A DNA stretch of 64,000 nt, taken from positions 2,232,001 through 2,296,000 of the forward strand of contig NW_020825294.1 in NCBI RefSeq assembly GCF_003286085.1. The letters are read 5' to 3'. The notes under the pieces are model-generated. The model did no database searches. It worked only from the letters and a program-made list of their open reading frames with translations, and was not told the origin of the DNA. Shown piece by piece: positions 57,056-64,000 of the stretch. The position numbers and the translations under genes are program-made. This DNA comes from Drosophila persimilis. Lineage: Eukaryota > Arthropoda > Insecta > Diptera > Drosophilidae. Each line of letters starts with the position of its first letter. Within the stretch, counting starts at the first letter, position 1.

Positions 57056-60000
57056 GTGCGGAAGGTTGTAGAGGACTAAGGGCCCCTTAAGCCCAATAGA
57101 ATCTAAAAAAAAGGTAGATTTTCCCATAGAAAACGTACACTCTACAGGTTCACATCTTTTAATGATTTAAGAGTCATATCTGGACCAATTCTTTGTCACC
57201 TTTTCAGCCAAAAAACTAACATTTCACTCTCCCGAGATCTCTAGAGAGTGTTGGAAAAAGCTCATTAACCTTTATTTGTGTGTACTCCAAACAATTCGTG
57301 CACTCCAATTTGGAAGAAAAGAAACCAATGAATATTATAAATAAATAAAATAAAAGAGACCAGACCAGACCCCGAGCAAAACCCTCTCAAGAGTTTTCGG
57401 GTGGTGGGAGGGGGAGATCAACAATGTATCTTTCGATCCCCGTCGCCTGTCGATGATCTGTCATATATGTGCGCCATTGTGTGATGGAGTTTTGAACTCG
57501 TTTTTTTTTCATAGAGCCACTCATGGTATATTCGAGTCCAGAGTCTTGGGTTTCTTGACATGTTTGATTTGTGGCTTTGATTGATTGATTGCTGTGCGAC
57601 TTCAAGTAATGATTTTACGATTTTGCAGCAGCAGAGAAACAGAGAATTTCTTGGATTGGTTCCCACAAATAATGACATGGCGAAAACAACGAGGGCCTTG
57701 ATTGACAACTCTGATTGAAGGAGTAAGAGGTGTGTGTGTGTGCGTGTGTGTGCGTGACTGTAAGTTAACCCAAATATATTTTATTTTATTTTATTTTATT
57801 TGTGGATTCAAAGACTAATCAACAATGCATCGATATGGAAAATGGTAGAGTCAGGGCTTTCTGTTTCTGTTCCTGTGAAATGCCATCACCATCCGATATC
57901 TGTTTTTAAAAATAAGCCACGCAAAAGTCCACGCCAGTCGCTGTCTGGGCGCTATATCTTTAGCATCAGCGGCCATAAATAAACCCCAAAGAAGACAGTA
58001 GAATGTTTCCAGACACAAGAAGGGCCTCCTCCTCGTCTTCTCGGAGTGGTTCGATTCGGTCGCTCCTTGACATACGAGTAAGTAAAGTAGGCACAAAAGA
58101 CCCAAACAGTCGAAGGAGCCACCAATCAATGGCTGGCCATTCGATTGGAGGGCAAATTATTATATACCAAACTTGTATTTTCTTTTAAAATGAATAGAAA
58201 ATCTTTGAAAACTCCCCAAAACTCTTAGCAGAAGCTTCCCTTAAAATCCTGCCTGGAAGAGCCTTGCGTGTATGTCTTTTACTCACCATATCAGTCAAGA
58301 GGGATCTCTACCGTCGAACAAGGCCGAAAGTGAGAAGCAAAGAGAGAAAGAGATTTTAATTACATCTCTACGACCGATGCCCGATGTCTGGGGCTGTGGC
58401 TGTGCCTGAGGCTGAGGCTGTGGCTTTGGCTGTGGCTCTGGCTGTTGCTGTGGCAATTATTTACATTAACACGATCACAACTCAGAGACACTGCACATGC
58501 ATCATCGTGTTGCGATGTCGATCGAGATCTCTCTCGAGGAGAGGAGGCAGGCACCAGCCCAGAGACAGAAACCCAGACAACAGTCGTCGTCGTCGTCGTC
58601 GTTTGCTGTCGCTGTCGTCGATGTCTGCTGTGGTGCCCTGCCATGTATGCATATTAATTTATTGGAATCATGTTAGTGAGTCGATATTGATACAAATCCA
58701 TTTTCGATCGCGTTGCCTCGATACCAAAAGCCCCCGAGAACGATCTGCCCCAGACAGCCCCGCGAAGGAGGCTGTGGGGCAGATCGGGGGGGGGCACACA
58801 TGCTGGGACCCTGCCTGCAGTTGGCAGCAAACATTACACAACAGAAGATCAGCAGCCAGAAGCCAGCTACCAAAAGTGCTCTGTGTGTCTGCTGCTGTGG
58901 GCAGTGGCTGCAGGTCCACAGGTATGCCTTGCAGCCAGCTTCTGTCTCTCGGATCCAAAGGTCTCTGTCTCTCTCTCTCTCTCTCTCTCTGTCTCTGTCC
59001 CCCCGCACATTGCATGATCATCGACCGTATTGAGCGTTAATCGTTCGACTATCATGCGATTATATGGGGTTCGAAGGGTGGGGAGCGGGGTTTGGGTTTA
59101 CTAAGGAGCTATAGCCATCTCTCCGCCATGACAGCTTCTTCGATGCTTAGTTACCTTTTTTTTTCTTCCTTCTAATTAAATTTCAATTGATTAAGCATTT
59201 GATTTACGGCTACAAGTGAGGCCCCTCGAAGAGGTAGGCTTTTGAGTTATTCTGGGGAAAATATGCTAACGAAATATGCCAGAAGACCTGGAAGATATAG
59301 TTTCTAAATGGTCAAGGTCCAAGGATTGTGTTGATTTGAGTTGGAATAGATAGGATCTGAATGATTCATGTTAAATAAGCATCAGTGAGACCCTGAAAGC
59401 GGCAATTTTTTGGCCGAGCACCGTAGGGAAAGTCTCTGTAAGTCACTTTGAAGATCTAGAAGAGGTAGTTTTTGAAAGATCAAAGAAGAAAGAGGCTTTC
59501 TTAAAGCCAGTCGTAGCGAAATCTTACTGAATAAACATGTGCTTCAACAAAACCCTCTTGATAATGGATTAATGATAGTTTCTGAAGGACTTCGACTGAA
59601 GAAGTATCTCTGAAAGACCAAAACAGGCAGTTTTTGGGCGATGGACAAAGGAATAAACTCTATAACTATACAGAAGAGGTGTTTTTAAAATAAACAACGT
59701 AGGACTCAACGAGTCTCTTTTTTGAAATATCTACATATGTAGTTTTGAGAAGTCTGTCTGAATACAAAAAATATGTAATGAAATATATAAGTACAAGAAG
59801 GGTTTCTGAAGACCCTTTACTCAGGAACATGACCTATATAGATATGGAAACACTCTTTGATCAAAGCGGGATAATATTGGTTAGTGATCGATGTATTTTC
59901 TGGCTGATCAACGTATGAAATCTCTTCCTATAGAGATATTCAGCGGTCTAGGTAGGTAAAGACTTTGTTCACTCTTTTCAATTAAGATTTACCTTCATGG

Positions 60001-60086
60001 GGATATTTCGGTTTGATTAGTCGTAAAAAACCACAGCTGTTGAATATGTTCTTCATAACTATTTAATTGGTAACAATAATTTTAAT
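57056..60086. other. Non-coding stretch, no gene supported
   Basis: It contains TG tracts near 57732-57752, (TTTTA)n at about 57778-57800, a GCTGTGGCT-rich run near 58390-58455, a GTCGTCGTC run near 58581-58602 and a CT tract at about 58968-58991. Several long overlapping frames at 58360-59055 reflect these repeats. From 59200 to 60080 there are AAGATCTAGAAGA- and GTTTTTGA-type words without clear periodicity. Confidence 0.5.
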
Positions 60087-60092
60087 TTTATT
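60087..60092 (-). terminator. Poly(A) signal AATAAA of the prolyl endopeptidase gene
   Basis: AATAAA on the - strand lies about 100 bp after the stop codon at 60194, in an AT-rich context, followed by further T-rich sequence. The (TG)n tract at 60123-60142 would fall in the 3' untranslated region. Confidence 0.5.
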
Positions 60093-60193
60093 TGTATTTT
60101 CTGTACGTGTTCTGTTCATGTTCTGTGTGTGTGTGTGTGTTTCTGAGAACTTCTGCTGCTGTATTTGTGTAGGGTTTGTGTGTGTGTTTCTGC

Positions 60194-62503
60194 TTAAAGA
60201 TTAACAGAATCCATATTTAAGCTCTTGAAGTAAAAGGCCAGTATGTCTGTGGCCTCTTTGATGCGCATTGTTGTGGGCTTGCCAGCGCCATGTCCCGCCT
60301 TGGTGTAGACACGCAAAAGTATGGGATTGTTCTGGATTTCCGATTGACGTACAGCCTCCTGGAGGGCAGCCGCAAACTTCAGCGAATGCAAGGGACTCAC
60401 ACGATCGTCGTGATCGGCAGTCAGGATCAGAGTAGAGGGATACTCCTGCGATTTATCCAGAGGGGTGTGCACATTGTGTAAGGGGGAGTAGCTGAAGAGA
60501 TTCACAAAGTGCGACTCCTCATCGGGATTGCCGTAGTCGGAGCACCAGGAATGGCCGATGGTGAATTTGTGGAAGCGCAGCATATCCATGACGCCCACTT
60601 GGGCGACAGCAGCACCAAACAGATCGGGACGCTGATTGATGCATGCCCCAACGAGGAGACCACCATTCGAGGCACCCTGGATGGCCAGACGATCCTTGGA
60701 AGTGTACTTGTTGCAGGTCAAGTACTCGGCTGCCGACTGGAAGTCATCGAAGACGTTCTGTTTGTTGAGCAGCCGGCCAGCGTTGTGCCACTTGATGCCG
60801 TATTCGCCGCCGCCGCGTAGATTCGGATAGGCCACAACCCCGTCGAAGGCGTCCATGAAGGTGAGGGCTGTGATGCCAAAGGAAGGCATCAGACTGTGAT
60901 TGAATCCCCCATAGCCGTACAGAAGACAAGGACGCGGCTCAATGGTGTCGCGTTTCTTGCGGACGATAAACATGGGTATATCGGTGTCATCCTTGCTCTT
61001 GTAGAACACCTGCTCAACGGCATACGAATCGCGCGAGAATCCCTCCAGATTCAGTTTGATTTCACGAATAACCTCCGGCTTTTCCTCGGGCGTTGCAAAG
61101 TCATATCGATAGATGAGACCGGGCGTGAGAAATGATGTGAAACTATAGAAGATCTCGGAGTATTTCTTTTCCCCCGAGATGCCAGCCAGCGTACCAATAT
61201 CTAGATCAAAGTGTTGCACCATCTTGCCCGTTTCCATTTCGTAGGCTTGCAGCACGCTCTTCACATCGCGTATGTAGCAAACCACGAACTTATTACGATG
61301 GGCGCACAGAGCCCACTCCATGACATCTTTCGAGTGCTCGGGGACCACAGTTTTCCAGTTCTTTTCATCGGGATTTTCGAGATCAATCATCACCAAACGA
61401 TAGTTGGGGGCATCCTTATTGGTTCTGAAGTACATCTTGGATCCTTCGCTTGCCACATAATCGTAGTCGGCCTCGAATTTATCCACAATCGGATGGACCT
61501 CCAACGGGCCAGAGATTTCCTCTCCCGGCTTGATGTGCGCATAGTAGAGCGTATTGTCGCGGACTGTATAGCTGACGAATAGAATCAGATACTTGCCGCA
61601 ATCGGAGACCTCGCTGATGGTGCGCCACGACGGTTGTTCGGGGAACTCCACCACCATTGTATCCTTGTCCTGGGACTCTCCCACGCGATGGTAGTATAGC
61701 TTTTGATGCTCGTTCTGCTTCGTCTCGGAGCCATCGGTCTTTCCATCCTGGCATGGGTAGCGGCCATAGAAGAAACCCTTGTTGTCCAATGTCCAGGCAA
61801 TCGTCGAGAACTTGACCTTCTCGAGCACGTCTTCAAAGTCCGTGCAGTCCTTGGCCCTGCGTATGAGTATCTTCTCCCAATCGGAACCGCTTTCGCTGAG
61901 GCCATAGGCCATATAGGAACCATCATCGGAGAACGTGGCCTGGCTCATGGCGGTGGTGCCATCGGCTGACAGTTGATTCGGGTCAATGAACACTCTACCC
62001 TCCTCCTTCAGGGAATCTTGCTGCATCAGGACATGTTGATTCTGCAGGCCCGTGTTCTTGTAGTAATAATAATAGCTGCCATTCTTCATGGGGGCACCAT
62101 ATTTCGGATAGTTCCATAGCTTCGTGAGCTTCGTATTGATCTTCTTCCACTCGTCGCACTTCTCCAGAAACGGCTGACTGATGGCGTTCTGGGCATCGAT
62201 GAACTTGTGCGTCTCCTGTGCCTCGGGATCCTCCAGCCAACGGTAGACATCCTTCACGCTTGTACCGTACATGGTTTCAGTCACGGATTCATCCTTTCGG
62301 GCCACGGGATATGTCATCTTCAGCTTCGCTTCCTCCGCCCCCGGAGAAGCATTGATGGTCGTGGGAATATTGACCGACACTCGCGACTGCGACATAATTG
62401 AAATTATTTGTTGAGCTCGCAATTTTCCCAAAAGTAAATTATTTTTTCTAACAATTTTTGAATTATTTTTGTGTAAAACAGAACGAAAAAAATATTTGTA
62501 CAT
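60194..62503 (-). CDS. Prolyl endopeptidase (prolyl oligopeptidase, S9A family)
   Basis: This single-exon gene encodes 769 residues from its first ATG, or 733 from an internal ATG at 62395. The enzyme cleaves peptides of about 30 residues or fewer after proline. A seven-bladed propeller (about 130-490) covers a C-terminal alpha/beta-hydrolase domain. By fit to the known spacing in the porcine and human enzyme, the triad is Ser612 (GASNGG), Asp699 (ADHDDR) and His738 (AGHGAGK). Tyr531 (GYGGF), Asn613, Trp653 and Arg701 occupy the oxyanion and proline-pocket positions, so the enzyme should be active. Human PREP has 710 residues and is mainly cytosolic. Residues 1-36, before MSQSRVSV, contain many Lys and Arg and no Asp or Glu, like a mitochondrial presequence. 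The first ATG has T at -3 and TAA just before it; ATG 37 has A at -3. The fly match is probably the CG5355-type gene. Confidence 0.96.
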   Translation of the reverse strand: MYKYFFRSVLHKNNSKIVRKNNLLLGKLRAQQIISIMSQSRVSVNIPTTINASPGAEEAKLKMTYPVARKDESVTETMYGTSVKDVYRWLEDPEAQETHKFIDAQNAISQPFLEKCDEWKKINTKLTKLWNYPKYGAPMKNGSYYYYYKNTGLQNQHVLMQQDSLKEEGRVFIDPNQLSADGTTAMSQATFSDDGSYMAYGLSESGSDWEKILIRRAKDCTDFEDVLEKVKFSTIAWTLDNKGFFYGRYPCQDGKTDGSETKQNEHQKLYYHRVGESQDKDTMVVEFPEQPSWRTISEVSDCGKYLILFVSYTVRDNTLYYAHIKPGEEISGPLEVHPIVDKFEADYDYVASEGSKMYFRTNKDAPNYRLVMIDLENPDEKNWKTVVPEHSKDVMEWALCAHRNKFVVCYIRDVKSVLQAYEMETGKMVQHFDLDIGTLAGISGEKKYSEIFYSFTSFLTPGLIYRYDFATPEEKPEVIREIKLNLEGFSRDSYAVEQVFYKSKDDTDIPMFIVRKKRDTIEPRPCLLYGYGGFNHSLMPSFGITALTFMDAFDGVVAYPNLRGGGEYGIKWHNAGRLLNKQNVFDDFQSAAEYLTCNKYTSKDRLAIQGASNGGLLVGACINQRPDLFGAAVAQVGVMDMLRFHKFTIGHSWCSDYGNPDEESHFVNLFSYSPLHNVHTPLDKSQEYPSTLILTADHDDRVSPLHSLKFAAALQEAVRQSEIQNNPILLRVYTKAGHGAGKPTTMRIKEATDILAFYFKSLNMDSVNL

Positions 62504-62925
62504 TTATTTTTGTACGAGAAGCAAAAATTTTATTTTTTTTTTCAGGTACGACGCTGCCGGGGCTTCAAGGCAAACTGAATATTTTATTACACTTTGTACA
62601 TAAGATATTTGATATTTGTACACAAGAGTTCTACGTTTTTGGTTTTTCGAGGGTCAAGAAATATACAAATACAATGTGTCTCTGTAGCTTTGATTTTCTT
62701 GGGAAATGTATTTTATGAGCCTGTTTTCTTTTTGGTTTTCACTTTTATGCCACATTTGCTGTCATTTTTGGAACACAAAAACATTCGTCATCCCTCATTT
62801 TAGTGAGGACTAACTTTCATTTTAGGTTTTATTTTCTCTCTGGCGAGTTTAATCAGCGACATGTCGCACTAATTGCAGCAATTAATTGTCCGCAAAACGA
62901 CGTGATGAGTAAAAGTTTCAGAGCC
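62504..62925 (-). promoter_or_regulatory. 5' region of the prolyl endopeptidase gene
   Basis: An AT-rich stretch between the first ATG of the prolyl endopeptidase gene and the minisatellite. No exact TATCGATA or clear TATA box was recognised. The first T-rich part (62461-62545) would be leader if the internal start is used. No other gene is seen. Confidence 0.35.
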
Positions 62926-63520
62926 GTCAATTGATGGAAAGAGTGGGAGGTAGTGATGCCAATGAATGGAAAGAGAGAGGGGTAGTGCTGCCAATGAATG
63001 GAAAGGGAGAGGAAGGTAGTGCTTCCAATCGATAGAAGGCAATAGATAGGCAGCTAGTGCTGCCAATCGATGGAAAGATTTAAAGTTAGTGCTGCCAATC
63101 GATGGAAAGAGTGGGAAGCAGTACTGCCAATGAATGAAAATTGTTTTAGGTAGTGAAATTGCTGAAAGAGAGGGAAATGTTCTGCGCTAGTGCTGCCAAT
63201 CGATGGAAAGAGTGAGAAGCAATGCTGCCAATGAATCGAAAGAGAGGGAGGAAGTGCTGCCAATGCATGGCAAGAGTGGGAAGCAGTGCTGCCAATTGCT
63301 AAAGGAGAGACAAGGAGATTGTGCTGCCAATTGCTAAAGGAGAGACAAGGAGATTGTGCTGCCAATCGATGGACGGATTGAAATCGATAGAAAGAGTGGG
63401 AGGCAGTGCTGCCAATAGATCGAAAGACTGGAGGAAATGTTGCCAATTGATGGAACTACTGGGAGGTAGTGCTGCCTATCAATGGCAATGCCACGACTGG
63501 GCGGTAGAGCCTCTATTTGA
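62926..63520. repeat. 17-unit minisatellite upstream of the prolyl endopeptidase gene, modal unit 32 bp
   Basis: The + strand unit is TAGTGCTGCC, AATCGATGG, AAAGAGTGGGAAG with variants. Units start near 62926, 62953, 62986, 63021, 63059, 63091, 63123, 63155, 63192, 63224, 63256, 63288, 63323, 63358, 63408, 63439 and 63471. Most are 31-35 bp; the unit at 63358 is about 50 bp and those at 63288 and 63323 are identical. On the - strand, which is the gene strand, TTGGCAGCACTAC fits core-promoter motif 7 (KNNCAKCNCTRNY, recalled from memory) in about half of the units. AATCGATG is one base from the DRE consensus WATCGATW. A unit of 32 bp puts successive sites on nearly the same face of the helix. 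The 130-codon frame on the - strand here is the repeat read as protein. Confidence 0.9.
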
Positions 63521-63848
63521 TGGAAAGTCTCCTCGAAAGACAATGTTCTATTGAAGGTCTACATTAAATTATTGAAATTCCACGTCTTATGTGTCGAATG
63601 TCTGACCAAAAAGGGAGGAGGCCACAACCACACGACACATTGACATCCTCAGGGGTACTGCGGCTGTTTAGCTGTTGTTGTTGCTGCTGCTGGTTGACTG
63701 GCTGTAAGCCTAAGCATGCTGAGCATGTCAACAAGCTGGAAGACCTCGCTAGAAGAAGAAGCCAGAGAACCCCGAAGAGAACCCGTAGAACTCAGAGCAG
63801 GAGAGCGGCAGAAAGAGAGGTAACAAGTCAAACGCGCTGACAGCCAAC
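63521..63848. other. Region between the minisatellite and the right-hand small ORF
   Basis: It holds TTGTTGTTGCTGCTGCTGG near 63675-63693 and purine-rich DNA. An 83-codon + frame at 63589-63840 is Arg- and Cys-rich with no domain and is not called. It may contain the promoter of a transcript starting to the right. Confidence 0.45.
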
Positions 63849-63995
63849 ATGAACGCAACAGCAGCAGAGAACAGCCATAACAAGAAGGGAAATATAGAGG
63901 CTTTTGAGGCGAACATCCAGATACCCTCGGAGAATGATTGTGTCTACAAGAAATGCATTGAAACTACAGACTTTTTAAGGCCACTACGATCGTAG
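63849..63995 (+). CDS. Candidate small ORF or first exon, 48 codons, unknown product
   Basis: I do not recognise this. ATG at 63849 sits in the ideal fly context GCCAACATG. The frame runs 48 codons to TAG at 63993-63995: MNATAAENSHNKKGNIEA, then FEANIQIPSENDCVYKKC, then IETTDFLRPLRS. The composition is hydrophilic and mixed, unlike the repeat-derived frames around it. The only donor-like site inside, ATT|GTGTCT near 63940, is weak. It could be a small peptide gene, or a coding first exon whose gene continues beyond the right edge. It is divergent from the prolyl endopeptidase gene and separated from it by the minisatellite. Confidence 0.3.
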   Translation: MNATAAENSHNKKGNIEAFEANIQIPSENDCVYKKCIETTDFLRPLRS

Positions 63996-64000
63996 ATCAA

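Noticed and set aside
63054-63446. 130-codon frame on the - strand with repeated Gly-Ser-Thr-Ala-Ser-His words
   Set aside because: It is the minisatellite read as protein. The 32-bp unit is not a multiple of three, so the frame is not kept from unit to unit.
62926-63520. CRISPR-like array
   Set aside because: Units are contiguous and degenerate, with no unique spacers between identical repeats, in animal DNA.
63589-63840. 83-codon Cys- and Arg-rich frame on the + strand
   Set aside because: Low-complexity (TGC and AGA runs); poorer than the ideal start at 63849.

Overview
The window is animal DNA of the Drosophila type. Two compact intronless genes encode clear animal proteins. Translation starts fit the fly context (C/A-A-A-N before ATG). 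The rest is non-coding DNA full of (TG)n, (CT)n and (CAG)n tracts, TATCGATA sites and degenerate minisatellites. The repeat style suggests the obscura group, but that is an impression and not proven. There is no bacterial-style operon, CRISPR array or phage gene.

Layout. Positions 1-4.7 kb are non-coding. A TIM50-like inner-membrane protein gene lies at 4782-5831 (+), with a DRE-like site and TATA-like box before it and a TATCGATA cluster directly after it. From about 5.9 to 60.1 kb there is a 54-kb stretch without a confident conventional gene. It holds three low-confidence candidates: a well-bounded 45-codon small ORF at 49687-49824 (-) and two possible first coding exons (24406-24550 + and 45019-45198 -). 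A prolyl endopeptidase gene with all catalytic residues intact lies at 60194-62503 (-). It is followed by a 17-unit minisatellite at 62926-63520, which sits upstream of that gene. A 48-codon ORF with an ideal start context begins at 63849.

The non-coding part is patterned. (i) A roughly 32-bp motif, CGACCGAGGGGCGCT followed by GCTGCATGACGCGTGAC, recurs about 18 times between 14.8 and 57.1 kb, twice inside short tandem arrays. Read on the other strand, its core ATGCAGCAGCGCCCC fits core-promoter motif 8 (Ohler numbering, recalled from memory) at 14 of 15 positions; it also resembles a CTCF site lacking one base. (ii) Six arrays of a 10-11-bp unit of the type TATTTTCTGG / TATTTTTAG carry T-tracts at about one per helical turn and contain exact matches to core-promoter motif 6. 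(iii) Three dense TATCGATA (DRE/BEAF-32-type) clusters lie at 5.9, 13.5 and 20.7-21.0 kb. (iv) The minisatellite before the prolyl endopeptidase gene repeats a motif 7 match plus an ATCGAT core about every 32 bp. These four motif classes are ones known from housekeeping promoters and domain boundaries in flies. My main hypothesis is that this desert has accumulated amplified boundary or promoter motifs as tandem repeats. That is inference from reading alone and needs motif scanning, conservation and binding data.

The two main genes have no obvious functional link. One acts in mitochondrial protein import. The other is a peptidase that is cytosolic in other animals, although here its first ATG would add a basic, acid-free 36-residue extension that could direct it to mitochondria.
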